Below, one piece after another: positions 1 to 11,367 of a stretch of 64,000 nt of DNA. The translations under genes and the position numbers were made by a program. The DNA lies in NCBI GenBank assembly GCA_904066235.2, contig CAJFCV020000004.1:1860001-1924000 (forward strand), given 5' to 3'. Under the pieces are notes generated by a model. It was given only the letters and a program-made list of their open reading frames with translations. It had not been told where the DNA came from and did no database searches. This DNA comes from Bursaphelenchus xylophilus. Lineage: Eukaryota > Nematoda > Chromadorea > Rhabditida > Aphelenchoididae. Each line of letters opens with the position of its first letter. The stretch's first letter is position 1.

Positions 1-440
1 AGATGATTGCAATTGTATTCAGAATCCAACAAAGCGACCAAACATTGTTTCCGCTCGCATAAATTTTTGTAATCCCCACGCGATTCGACTTGAAAACACA
101 ACGAGTTTTGAATCTTTGAAGAGAAGTTCAAAGCTTAGCGATGAGTTATAAGAGGGAGTTAAGGCCGCAGAATAAAGAGAGCCCCGCAATAAGTAGGCAC
201 ATGAATTATTGCCGGCGGATAAAAAATGCCTATACTCAACATGCCAAAAAAAACATGAAGGAACGTCTTGAGGAACGACAAACAATGCGCAGGTCCAAAA
301 AATCGAATGTTGAAGGGAGCGGAGCTCAAAAAGGGACAAAAAATTTAGATCAAAGGACTGCTGTGTTGCTATGCGTATCGAAAAAGCTAAAAGTTACAAT
401 CCACAAAAATTTTAGGACATAGTAACAACAAAGGGGCTAT
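1..440. other. unassigned sequence
   Basis: Overlapping open frames run on both strands (about 141-422 on + and 19-339 on -). Neither has a recognisable domain, a clear promoter or splice signals, so no gene is called. Confidence 0.3.
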
Positions 441-669
441 GCACGTCAAACTGACGAGTCCGGTGACCGGAATAGACTCTTCGTTATCGGGTTTTTACAC
501 TTCGTCTTGATTTCGCAGAGAAAGAGAGAAAAAAGACACGCAAAAACGTACTCTCTCGCCTCAAAAATTCCCCATTTCTTCCCCGACAAAACCTTTTTTA
601 GCGTCTTTTTTTGGCAAATAACCAATCCATTCACCGGACTGTTTTAGCTTATCTCAGTTTGACGTGCAA
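440..669. mobile_element. palindromic MITE, TGCACGTCAA family
   Basis: The ends are inverted copies: the left begins TGCACGTCAAACTGA and the right ends TCAGTTTGACGTGCA. Inner flanks also pair (AGTCCGGTGA against TCACCGGACT). There is no coding capacity. A related element with ends TGCACGTCAATCCA lies at about 28090-28331. Confidence 0.6.
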
Positions 670-1798
670 TGCTCAGTCTGTCAGGAAAATGCGTAGGGCA
701 GGTGGATGCCAAAAAAAGGTTGTAGGAAGTACCTACGAGGCCTGGCAAAGCTGGTAGATGCTCGGCGAAGGCTTGGCGGAGACTTGACGAAAGCGTTCAA
801 TACCACTACTTTTTTAAGATTAACTATTGCTATCCTTAGTTTTCGTCACCAGGAACTAGTGTAATACAGGAAAGGCCGAGACTCGCTCCAAAACGAGGAT
901 CCGTATGTTTTATCCGACAAACTATCCTTGAATCGAACCAATTTACCTACTTCTATTAACCAAGTCCTATTGAAGCCTCATCCATTCAACGACGAATCGA
1001 TGTGGCTCAAACCATCGTCAACCCTACTGTTTTGACCCAAGTTATGCGCTACGACTTTTCCGTTGACCCAAAAAGCCGTAGCCCCAAACTTCCCTCGTAT
1101 ATAAATCCTCAATGTTTCGCAAGCCAATATCACACCCAACCTTCAACATGGTCGATTTATCTACACTTCTAAGTTTCCACTTTACTCCTCAAACTCACGT
1201 AATTTCGCTCCCAAATCTTCGAAAACGTCAGCCCTCTCCCAGAACTGTCCGGCACCGCATCGCCCCAAATTTTCTCATAAAATCCGCAAAAAGTTTCAAA
1301 AACACGCGCACCCCGCTTCTCCCCCAGTGTTTGACATGACATTTCCGCGGAGAAATAAACGACCACTAAATGGACCAACGGAAGCAAATAGTATTTTTTG
1401 GGGCCTGGCGCTTTTTTACATTTCTTTGCGCCTACAATGTGCAAAATGTCAGCGAAATTGAGTGCTGTACGGATGTTGCGGAGAATTGCAAGGTGATGAT
1501 ATCAGAGAGGGTGATATAGTGTAATGTCATCGGAGTGGAATGGTTGGCGATGACAAGTTGGGGAGGGAGTGGGGGTGGAGTTGTTTTTGGAAAGTAGAAT
1601 ACGCATTGTTGACCATTGCAGAGAGAATATTGCTTTACAAGGAAGCAACACGATAATCTAATAGCACAAAAAATATATAATTTAGAAAATAGAAATAAAT
1701 AAATTAGTATTTGATCTACTATGATGCAAAATCCCTCAAAAAAATATAAAAAAATAATAAAAATGATGGTTAAATTATTTCCCAAAATAAATCAACTA
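670..1798. other. intergenic, nothing recognised
   Basis: There is no supported gene. Around 700-790 is a segment rich in GGCGGAG/GGCGAAGG-like words that resembles, inverted, the sequence near 4960-5060, so it is probably a worn repeat. The rest is AT-rich. Confidence 0.4.
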
Positions 1799-2426
1799 AC
1801 AGGGGAAGTATTCCAACGCTCAGATTTTGATGAAACTTGGCACAAATTTAGAATAATTTTTTCTAAGATATGTGCGAGAATCCTAGCTCGCGCTTTGCAG
1901 AAGCAACCGAGATTTTTAGATCGAAAGTCGGCCAAAATTTAGGACTTTTTGCCATATTTCGGCACGAAAAGTTTCATGCCTACTTCTACTGTAAAGGATA
2001 ATGTTTCTACAAAAAATCAAATTTTTCCGCACGAAACTGTCAAAGTTATGGCCAAAAAGCCCTTTCTCTCTGGTCGCTCTCCTCGTTTTGCGTGCTCTCT
2101 CGGCGGGAAAAATCGTTCGATATCTTGGCGGCGCCCGCAAAGCGCGAGCTAAAACTTTCATGTGAGGCGGAACGACCGAGCTTCGAGGATTTTCCCACGA
2201 GGAACGATCTACATTTATTCAAATTTGATTGTACTTTCCTACGTGGGGCTTCTCTATAAAAGGGCCTCCTTTCCACTGAATAAATCACTTGACTCTTGAG
2301 CGTCTCGTCATCGTTACTGGGTTGTCGGGCCTTTCGACATTTCAGGAATTGATATTTAGTTTATGAGCGACGTGTATGCAAAATTTAAAGAAAATCTGAG
2401 CGTCGCACTTGGAGTACTTCCCTTGT
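1799..2426. mobile_element. MITE family A, copy 1, interrupted by a solo LTR
   Basis: It starts ACAGGGGAAGTA and ends ACTTCCCTTGT, with CGCTCAGATTTT near the left end and its complement AAATCTGAGCG near the right. Long internal stretches are shared with copies at 3155, 4559 and 52575. The 2161-2339 segment is absent from the other copies and is an inserted solo LTR. Confidence 0.7.
2161..2339 (+). mobile_element. solo LTR inserted in MITE A
   Basis: This 179-bp insert starts TGTGAGGCGG and ends CTTTCGACA, so it has LTR-type TG...CA ends. It is flanked by a direct TTTCA repeat (2156-2160 and 2340-2344). It contains a TATA box (CTATAAAAGGG) followed by AATAAA, the order expected in an LTR. No second LTR or internal region is in the window, so recombination to a solo LTR is inferred. 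The family is unknown. Confidence 0.7.
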
Positions 2427-3154
2427 AAATGTAGAATAACTTCCCCACTTTATCAACCGCATTATGCATTCTACCAAACAACAAGTAATTACAGTCATCG
2501 CGAACATTCGAGTGCTTCGGAAATATTCCCAAAATTCGCGGTTCCCGCGAAGAGTCCAGGAAGCGCAAATGAATTATTTAAATGAGCGTCCTCTTAGTTG
2601 ATACTAAAAATTGTTTCGAAGAGGACTTTTCACAAGCCTCCGAAAGTCTGGCACCATAAATCTGAAGGAAGCAACATTATTTACGGCGGTCTTCCGTTTG
2701 TGCTAAAAAGATACGATACGACTTTTAAAATACGCGCAGATGAATGTGTGTAAGGAAAATTCGTTGCTTTAGAGTGATTTTATTACAACTAAAAATTTCA
2801 AAGATCGTTTCAAGCAAGGCAATATGGAAAATGAAGAGAGACTTTCAGGGAAAAAACGATTCTTTTTCTTCCTTTTTTTAACTATGTTAACAATGCAGAG
2901 AAAAAAAATGAATTTTCAGCCAAGATGGTCTTAATATGCAACAGATAAATTGTTGCCAGTTTCATTATAGCTCCTGCTTTCGTGGCTAGGCCATTTAAAA
3001 ATATTCATTATTGAATTTTTTGCCATACTTTTGCCAATTTTGCGCGGCAAGGATTAATTTTCACCTTAACTAAAACAAGAATTTAGAGATTTTTAAAACT
3101 CTAAAAAACTCGATTCTTTAGCCTTAAAAAATCCGACAATTTCCGCTTTGTTTT
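2427..3154. other. intergenic, nothing recognised
   Basis: AT-rich sequence with no supported ORF, RNA gene or repeat boundary that I can see. Confidence 0.4.
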
Positions 3155-3604
3155 ACAGGGGAAGTACCCAACTGTGACGCTCAGATTTCCTTTAAATTTT
3201 GCACACACGTTGGGCATAGACTAAATATCAATTTCTGAAAGTTTTAGCTCGAGCTTTGCAAGCGGCACCGAGATATTGAACGATTTTTGCCGCCGAGAGA
3301 GCACGCTAAATGTGGAGACCGGTCAGAGAGGAAAACGCCTTTTGGCCATAACTTTGGCAGTTTCGTGCGGAAAAATTTGATTTTTTGTAGAAAAATTATT
3401 CTCTACGGTAGAAATAGGCATGAAACATTTCATGCCGAAATTGGGCAAAAAGTCCGAAATTTTGGCCGACTTTCGATCTAAAAATCTCGGTTGTTTCTGC
3501 AAAGCGCAAGCTAGGATTCTCGTATGTATTTTAGAAAAAATTATTCTAAGTTTGTGCCAAGTTTCATCAAAATCTGAACGTCGAACTTGGGGTACCTCCC
3601 CTGT
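3155..3604. mobile_element. MITE family A, copy 2
   Basis: It starts ACAGGGGAAGTACC and ends GGTACCTCCCCTGT. The interior shares GGCCATAACTTTGGCAG and TTCATGCCGAAATT with the other copies but lies in the opposite orientation to copies 1, 3 and 4. It is non-coding. Confidence 0.7.
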
Positions 3605-4558
3605 TTAATTTTCAGTCCGTAAAATTACAAACACTACTCAATTAATTGATCAAAATCTCGAAATAATATCTCAATTTTCCAAAAATTTTATCAAAAAATC
3701 CTCACGCTCCCAAGCACATCCCAAAAAAACGAAATTCAAAATTTCAAATAATTTGCAAACAAATTTAATCCGTGCCGGATTAAATGCTAGTCAATTTTTT
3801 TTCCTTATTGCATAGCCCGATTATTGGTTCGAAAAAAGATTGGAACCCGGGTTATATAGGGCGCTGAACCTGCGTCAAATGCGATTTGTGGGATTCGTCT
3901 GCAATTAAAAAGTATTGTTTGGGAATGGGTGCGAGTTTACCGTACCGTTCCCGAACGTGTCCGGGAGTCGAGAGGGAGACAGGTGACGTGAATTCATCAA
4001 GAATGTTGGATACGGGCTATCAAGGCAGAAGTCAGAGTTCAAACACCGAAAAAAGGATACAGAAAGAGGATACTAGGGCTATTTCCTGAGGTAAAAAGAA
4101 TTGCTTTGGTCAAGGAAATGGGTAGACGAATATCGGCTTACAGACTTTTTTGCTTTTTATGTCAAAAATTGGAGAAATTAGATAATTTTTTGCGATTTTT
4201 GGCATAAAAACTTCATCCCAGCTTCTATTGAAGAGCCAAACCTTCTTTAAAAAATATACGCTTTCATACTGAACACAAACCTGGGTCTTCATGACAGACA
4301 TTGTCTATACAAAAAGTACAGAAAATACAAACACGACATGTATACAAGAAATCCGCAAAATTGGCGCTACGACATTTCGGGTCAGCGACAGTTCGGGTCA
4401 ACGATACTATGTATGGATCGCGTCGGTTCTTCGTTCTATGAATGGGGGAGGCTAGGAGAAAGCTTGGTTAGTAGAAATAATAAAATTGATCGTTCTCTAG
4501 GATAGCTTATCAACTATTTTGAGGCATTTGACATGTACCCAAATCATTAAAAAACCTG
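3605..4558. other. intergenic, nothing recognised
   Basis: There is no supported gene. Short open frames (for example near 3886-4089) lack any family signature. Confidence 0.4.
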
Positions 4559-4940
4559 ACAGGGGAAGTACTCCAAATGCGACGCTCAGATTTTGATGAA
4601 ACTTGGCACAAATTTAGAACACTTTTTTAGATCGAAAGTTGGCGAAAATTTAGGACTTTTTGTCGAATTTCGGCACGAAAAGTTTCATGCCTATTTCTAC
4701 CGTAAAGCATAAAGTTTCTACAAAAAATCAAATTTTTCCGCACGAAACTGCCAAAGTTATGGCCAAAAGGCGTTTTTCTCTCTGACCGCTCTCCGCGTTA
4801 ATTAAGCGTACTCTCTTGGCGGCAAAGATCGTTCGATATCTCGGCGGCGCCCGCAAAGCGCGAGCTAGAACTTTCAGGACCCGACGTGTGTGCAAAATTT
4901 AAAGAAAATCTGAGCGTCGCATTTGGAGTACTTCCCCTGT
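4559..4940. mobile_element. MITE family A, copy 3
   Basis: It starts ACAGGGGAAGTACTCC and ends GGAGTACTTCCCCTGT, a near-perfect terminal inverted repeat. At 382 bp it is the cleanest copy in the window and defines the family: palindromic ends and a unique core with CCGCACGAAACTGCC. Confidence 0.75.
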
Positions 4941-5945
4941 AAAATTAGAGAAAGTGGACATATTGCAAGTCTCCGCCGAGCCTTCGCTGAGCCTTCGCCG
5001 AGAGTCCGCCGGCTTTGACAGGCATCGCAAGCACTTCACACAAGCTTTTTTGGGTATCCACCTGCCCTACGCCCCGTATCAATCGATTTTGTGTTGACCC
5101 GAACTGTCGTCGACCCGAAAAGTCGGGACGCGGCAAATTTTTGGCTTTTCCGACCAGTTTTTTCTTCCAAAAATTCATCAGAAAGAATATTGGTATCTGA
5201 AGCGATTTTATCAATCGATAGTGTGTGAACAAAAAATCTAAACGGTTCGAGAAACGTTGGCGTGCGTTTGTACCGTGCAAATTCCTGACGCCGACGCTGC
5301 GACACGGTGGAAAATTGCTTATGTCGCAGCGAGATTTGGCATTGTGTAAACGCGTGTCATCGTGCCTTGGAATCGTCGATCATGGCTTTGCGACGGCCAG
5401 CCGCATGCAACAACCCGCCTTTTTCCCTACAGTCTGATGTAAAGCCCTTCTCCACAGCATTCCGTTCTTTGCACAAGAACTTTATTGGCCACAAAAAAGT
5501 TGACCTCTTCATTTGTACATTATTATACTTTGCCCTTGATTCTGAACCCGTAGTCGGACCTCTAGCTTATCCTTATCTACCAACTACAACTTTTGAAAAC
5601 GCACACTCGAGATTCGCGGATAATCATTTTGTTTTCCACTTTTTTTAATCTAATAAGTCGTCCGCTGGATTAAGCCCACAATACAGTGTAAGCCAGCCAT
5701 GTGATGAGATTAGTGAAAGTGACAAAAATATAGGTGCGGGATGATCTGAACAAATTGAGAGTAGTCCGTCTGGGTTCACAAGGGATTGAACCGTGGGGAC
5801 CTGGTACCGAGGGATTGGTCGCAGAACAACATCTATAGGATGTTTGGTCCAAAGTTTACGTCACTTTCATTGTAAGGTCAAAGACGAAAATCTTCAAGGA
5901 AAGTGCCACAAGTCTCAGCTTTTAAACGAAAATTATGATATCACA
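4941..5945. other. intergenic repeat debris
   Basis: Contains TCCGCCGAGCC-type words, the inverse of the sequence near 700-790. The stretch near 5320-5420 resembles part of the 61.65-kb element (ATCATG...GCGACGGC). No gene is supported. Confidence 0.35.
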
Positions 5946-6177
5946 AGAATGGGACCATTTTTGCATCCGGGAAGTATTTAAAATGTAGCAAAATACCTCC
6001 CTCTCCAACTAAAAAAACTCCGTTTTGAAGGAGTTTTTTTCTTTTCCTCACGAAAATCCAGCGTGTTTTTGAAATAGGAATCTTTTCGCTTGGAGAGGGA
6101 GGTATTTAGCTGCATTTTTGATACTTCCCGGATCCAAAACTGCACGTTTTGGCCGCTGGATCAGGCCCGCCACTGTA
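5946..6177. mobile_element. MITE family C, copy
   Basis: Palindromic: the left half has TTTGCATCCGGGAAGTAT and ACCTCCCTCTCCAA, and the right half has TTGGAGAGGGAGGT, ATACTTCCCGGATCC and CTGGATCAGG, ending CACTGTA. This family recurs at 8.0, 13.6, 24.4, 24.8, 54.3 and 54.6 kb. Confidence 0.7.
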
Positions 6178-7093
6178 GAGACTTTATCGGGACAAGGCCG
6201 GACTTTAAAAATCTTGCGGGCCGTGCCCTGGATTGCCAATTTGTTGCAGAGCGATTCTACTGTCACAAAGATGTTCAATTTTCCCCAATTTTTGAATAAA
6301 AAATGCAGGGTTAAATAAATTGCTTGTTTCAAAAAATATTACTCGTATTTCCCGCCTAGCCTCTTTCACAAACAAAGTTTCTAGCTTTACTTCCTTATGC
6401 GATTCCCAAGAAATTACGGTAATGTATTGCTCTGATATCCCTTCCAAACTATGTCTCAGCCAATTCTGCGAGTCTATCATTTCCTCACATACATAATTAA
6501 GTTCTCCCAAACAAACGCAGACAGGAACTTCAACTTTTCACATGCGCTTGCACTAGCCAAGTACATAAATAAGTTGCATTTTCTTAGGCCCTAAATAACT
6601 TTTCGCCTATACCAAATTGTTTGTTACAATAAATCATAGGACTCACAGTATACTTTTCTTAATTATTCAAAACAAGATTGCTCAAAAATCTCTGCGTCAG
6701 CCTACAAAATCATATTATGATCAATCGGGCGGCAGGTCACAGAACGAATATAAAAACGCCTCGGGCATGTTCTTTTTCCGGCCCCAAAGAACTCATAAAA
6801 ACGCCGTGACAGTTGCTTTCCCCATCCATGTTTCACAATAAATGGCACGATTGTGTTGGATAATAAAATTGGAAATATTGCGTCCGCGGAGAGCGAAAGG
6901 ACAGATTCGGTGCGGAGAGGAGGGGGTTCGCGTATGGTAATAAAATTTTGCAGTTCTTTGTACAATAACAAATAACATAGTTGTGGGAAAAAGTTTCTTT
7001 GCATAGGAGCTTCCGCTTCCGGAGTTCTCTTAGGTTCAGCAAGGGAAGAGTTCGAAGTGATCAGAGTTCCAGATTCTTTTCAGGCATCGCGAT
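6178..7093. other. intergenic, nothing recognised
   Basis: Short overlapping open frames on both strands and no domain. No gene is called. Confidence 0.35.
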
Positions 7094-7407
7094 ACTTGCG
7101 GGCAACCATTTTGCGGACACGAGATTTTCCTATTAGAATTACTGTTCTCCCCCATGAATTTATTCAATTCATCCACCACTTTCAAAGTTATGGGAGTTCG
7201 CTTTCAGCTTTCAAAAAGATGATAAAAATGCCTGGTTAACCTTGTGGTAACTATGGGAGCCACTTATACACCAGGGAACTTAATTCGCAACATCTAACGG
7301 TAAATTCTTCGTTTGAATTTGCTGTTGCAAGCAAATGCTGAGATCCGAAGATGCCCGCAGAATCTCCGTGTTTCTTCTAGCTGCCCGCAAAGAGATTGCC
7401 CGCAAGT
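7094..7407. mobile_element. MITE family F, copy 1
   Basis: It starts ACTTGCGGGCAACCATTTTG and ends CTGCCCGCAAAG...TTGCCCGCAAGT. A second copy lies in a CNG-channel intron at 15678-16051. The two share TTCGCAACATCTAACGG-like and GGTTAACC...GTTACCATAG-like blocks in inverse order. Confidence 0.6.
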
Positions 7408-7994
7408 GTAGGCCCTCCAAAAAATCTTAGCTCGCGCTTTGCAGAAGCTACACAAATCTCTCATGAGACTCATCGAAAGAGAACGTTTGCTTAAAGCTAA
7501 ATCTTTGCCATATGACGGCTATATTTTACTACATTCTACTTGAAAAATAGTGTTAATCACTTAAAAAAAACAATAAGCCAAAAGTCAACTAACAACCTCT
7601 CTGAAATGTCAAGCGCTCCTCAAAAACACCTCTCAACTAGTGATGACTTCCTTTTCAAAGTCTGCGATCCCAAAAAAATCCGGCCCCGTTTCCCGATCAG
7701 CTCTCGGTTCGGATCAAGATGAATGTCCCAATCTTCGACTTTCCCAACACAAAACCATAAATTTTGAAGCAACTGTCGAGACAAACAGAAATTCACACCA
7801 ATTAGCACGTGTGGGAGTTGTTCGACTACCCGTGAAGATTGATTGGAGATAAAACTTTAGACATTGTTTTGGTACCGTTTTTTCTGAGGGTGAGTGAAAA
7901 AATTGTTACAGTAAAGAGAGGTGTCTTGTGAGAAAGGTTGTCTGAACGAATTGTGTCGAAAAAATAAAGACCGATTTCTTGAAAAAGAACGAAG
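7408..7994. other. unassigned; weak ORF at about 7640-7852
   Basis: A plus-strand frame of 70 codons ends VRLPVKIDWR. Its composition looks more protein-like than its surroundings, but it has no recognised domain, TATA box or clear splice sites. It could be a terminal exon or chance. Confidence 0.2.
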
Positions 7995-8112
7995 TACAGT
8001 GACGGACCAAGTGGCAAGAAATACATTTTTTTTGCATCCGGGAAGTATTAAAAATGTTGCAAAATACCTCCTTCTCCAAGCAAAAAAACTCCGATTTCGA
8101 AAACGCGTTCTT
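7995..8112. mobile_element. MITE family C, half copy
   Basis: Begins TACAGTGACGGACC and continues GCATCCGGGAAGTAT and ACCTCCTTCTCCAAG, then loses similarity. Only the left arm is present. Confidence 0.6.
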
Positions 8113-8638
8113 TTTGTGAAGGAACAAACAGAGTTTTAGCTCTGCATCGACACGTTCTAAACGTTTCTAAACTTATTACACAACTATATGTATACTTGCA
8201 GATGTTTCTCTAATAACCGCTAACTTAATTTCCCTCAACAACGTTCTCAAAAATTAAAGAACTTCAGCTGAGAATTCTCCCCAAAAATCCCCGTCCAAGT
8301 GCAACGCAAAAAACATCTGAAACCGTATTTCGATTGTTTGCACAACCTTTCCGGAACGCCTCCAGACATGTCTGGTTTATGAAAATTGCCGCACGTTCAG
8401 TTTCTTGCCTCTGTTTGACAACGGAAAGGACGAGGGTTATTATGCTGGAAATTAGATTTTGTTACCGCGAAATTAGGCCCAGAAAGAGACATTGCAGCTC
8501 CGGCGTCTGTGGAAAAACTTGCTTTTGTAGCTTATCGTTAGACGGTTGCTGAATGAGAAATGCGTACAATTACGTCGGGCATTCAGACATGGTTAATCAA
8601 TTTTGCAGGACAAACGCAAAATGATAAGAGACGAGAAT
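8113..8638. other. intergenic, nothing recognised
   Basis: No supported gene or repeat boundary. Confidence 0.35.
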
Positions 8639-10040
8639 TATCAGTCTGTCGGGAAAATAATGAGCATTGTCGCATCGAAAATCGCATCGCCGCCGAGAAA
8701 ATGAATTTTGTTGCAGCAAAGTCAAACTGCTCTTAACCCTTTCCGGACGAGTCGGCACGTACTGGTAAAAATGAAAGAGGGTACCCTACTGAGTAACGGC
8801 ATAATAGTGGTTCAGCCCATCGAAGCGATATTTTGGACTTAGGACAAAAAATGTCCTAAAACATACCCCCATTTGACATATCACTTTTAAAATTTTTGTG
8901 ACAAGCTGTAGGTCGGAAACTACCCCTAAATTAAAGTCGAGGAGTCCTAGTACTGTTACATCCAAGAACTGTCCGAATCTGACCACTATAGGATTTGTTA
9001 TCGATTTTTGGAAATTGAAATTTTTATTTTGGTCAATTTTGGACCTAAAATCAAGTATATCTTCTGTCGACATCAACCACTTCGGTCCAAATGTGGTTTT
9101 TCCAAATCTATTTTGATGCTAGCTTCTTCCTAGAATGTTTCCAGAAAAAACCTGTGAGGCATATTTCGGTAAAACGCAAAAATGTTGAAAATGTAAAGGT
9201 TTCATCGTATAAAATGTCGCTGCAAGCCGAGAAGGGTCGGGCGCAGCTCGAATCGAGAAAATAATAATTTTTTCTTTGATGAATATTATTTTAATGTCAA
9301 AAAGATGATTCAACACGAAATACAGACAGGAATAGCACACAAACATTACCTAAATGTCATTTTTATAATTTTACTCTGTTTTCAGGCAATTTTCATGGAT
9401 TTTAATTTGGTTTCACACTAAAACAATATTTATCAAAGAAAAAATTATTATTTTCTCGATTCGAGCTGCGCCCGACCCTTCTCGGCTTGCAGCGACATTT
9501 TATACGATGAAACCTTTACATTTTCAACATTTTTGCGTTTTTCCGAAATATGCCTCATAGGTTTTTTCTGGAAACATTCTAGGAAGAAGCTAGCATCAAA
9601 ATAAATTTGGAAAAACCACATTTGGACCGAAATGGTTGATGTCGACAGAAGATATACTTGATTTTAGGTCCAAAATTGACCAAAATAAAAATTTCAATTT
9701 CCAAAAATCGATAACAAATCCTATAGTGGTCAGATTCGGACAGTTCTTGGATGTAACAGTACTAGGACTCCTAGACTTTAATTTAGGGGTAGTTTCCGAC
9801 CTACAGCTTGTCACAAAAATTTTAAAAGTGATATGTCAAATGGGGGTATGTTTTAGGACATTTTTTGTCCTAAGTCCCAAATAACGCTTCGATGGGCTGA
9901 ACCACTATTATGCCGTTACTCAGTCGGGTACCCTCTTTCATTTTTACCAGTACGTGCCGACTCGTCCGGAAAGGGTTAATTAACACCGATGCGATCGGGG
10001 CAGCGACCTTGTGCTCATTATTTTCCCGACAAAGTGAATA
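8639..10040. mobile_element. MITE family B split by a foldback transposon
   Basis: The left part begins TATCAGTCTGTCGGGAAAAT and continues GTCGCATCG. The right part ends GCTCATTATTTTCCCGACA. Intact relatives of 136-152 bp lie at 53135, 55785 and 61631. The two halves are separated by the 8737-9975 insertion at a TTAA site. Confidence 0.65.
8737..9975. mobile_element. piggyBac-like foldback element
   Basis: Flanked on both sides by TTAA (8733-8736 and 9976-9979), the target site of the piggyBac superfamily. The ends are CCCTTTCCGGACGAGTCGG and its complement. The two arms are about 555 bp each (8737 to about 9293, and about 9419 to 9975) and nearly identical, around a loop of about 125 bp. 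The same 70-90-codon frame appears in both arms on opposite strands only because the arms are inverted copies; no transposase is recognisable. A non-autonomous element is inferred. Confidence 0.7.
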
Positions 10041-11275
10041 GAACAAGTTTACCTTACGCTTGAAATGTAAGCTCCTAAGTTTGAAACGTGCGAAATTCGA
10101 AGTTTGTGTGTCCGACAGACCATCGAAATTATCTCATTTTTTCGTTATACAGGGTAAGTTTTTTCAAGGCCCACACTTATGATATATATGGCATGAAAAG
10201 TGTCGGCCCTGAGGCATGAGGTTACCTAAAGCCGAGCCAAAACAGAAGTTTAACATTTTGGCTGCAACTGCAAAGATGCTAAAACAAGCAAGAATTGATT
10301 TGTCACCGAGTGTTTTCAGGAGGAAGTCAGAAGCTTCTGTCTGAAAGGCTTCCTCTCCAAGTCCTTTTTTTATAATATTTTTCAAAGATCCTTGGCATAA
10401 CATAACATGCCAAGGTTCGGCGGAATAAATATTCCGAAGACAATGCCTTTTGCATGTATTTGCGTACATGCCGACGTCTAGACTCTGCATAGTATTATTA
10501 TATTGAATCATAAAAAACGTTAGAAATTTTGAAGCCGAAAATGATGCGTTGCAAACATAATAAGGTTAAGTAACTATTGAAAAAGAAAAAAATCGTCACC
10601 TCAAAGGATAAGTAATTGTTTTGTCTACTTTGTTTTGGACCCCATACATCGCATAGGCACTGCAAAATGATTGCCAACCGATTCAAGGGAGATTTTTTAA
10701 AAAGATGTTCAGAAATCTGTTCCTTCTCTTCCTCTAATGGCTACGGCTACTCGGAACAAAGGGAAGTTGAGATGGACGTTATTCGATTAGGCCCCTTGTA
10801 ACACGACGTATCCAAATACGGACCAATCGAATTACTCGCAACAATGAAATCAGAATTAGTCTTGGTCATTGAGTATTTTCCAGGGAATTCGGCTTTACTC
10901 GAAATCCACGCATTCCCGATGTCGTATTTCGGAAGTTCGGTAAAGTGCGATGCGATGAAAAGATATTTTTGGGTATAACTTCAAACAACGGCACCTTACA
11001 GAGGCAACTTAAACCTCTTTGTAGCAAAACAACATGTGACAAAATGTCCCTAGTAAAAGGGTTTCAATGTATCGAGGTTTCTTTAGGGCAAAAATTGACT
11101 ATTGTGTTCTCTCCAATTTTTCGTAGTAGGCAGTTTTTGGTATACAAGATCTCTGCTGTAATTTTAAATTCAATATCTCTGCTATAATTTTAAATTCAAT
11201 AAATTTCTGTTCTATTACGCAGCTTTGTTCCTTGACGGAAATCACAGAAATTCCATAAAATCAAGTAAAAGTCTG
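10041..11275. other. intergenic with weak ORFs
   Basis: A minus frame (about 10164-10511) and a plus frame (10945-11187) are open but carry no recognised motif. A 26-27-bp unit containing CTGCTGTAATTTTAAATTCA is directly duplicated at about 11150-11205, just upstream of the zinc-finger gene's promoter. Confidence 0.35.
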
Positions 11276-11282
11276 TATAAAA
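11276..11282 (+). promoter_or_regulatory. TATA box of the CCCH gene
   Basis: TATAAAA, 86 bp upstream of the ATG at 11368. A second AT-rich stretch (AATAAATATGG) lies closer but is a poorer match. Confidence 0.5.
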
Positions 11283-11367
11283 TCAAACCTATTGACAGAA
11301 ATAAAAGCTCAATAAATATGGCAAGAATCTCAATTCATTATCCATTTTTCAAACTCGTTCTTTCACC

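Noticed and set aside
141..422. 93-codon plus frame, basic
   Set aside because: An equally long frame lies on the other strand and there is no domain, promoter or conservation evidence.
448..480. Hammerhead-ribozyme-like CTGACGAG followed by a CCGG stem
   Set aside because: The required GAAA after stem II and a paired cleavage arm are absent; the word belongs to the MITE terminal repeat.
8786..9884. MMSTEDILDFRSKIDQNKN frame found twice
   Set aside because: The two occurrences are the inverted arms of the piggyBac-like element; there is no transposase motif, so it is not called a gene.
10164..10511. 115-codon minus frame
   Set aside because: No recognised motif, promoter or splice signal, and the start is not in a convincing context; could be chance or a dead exon.
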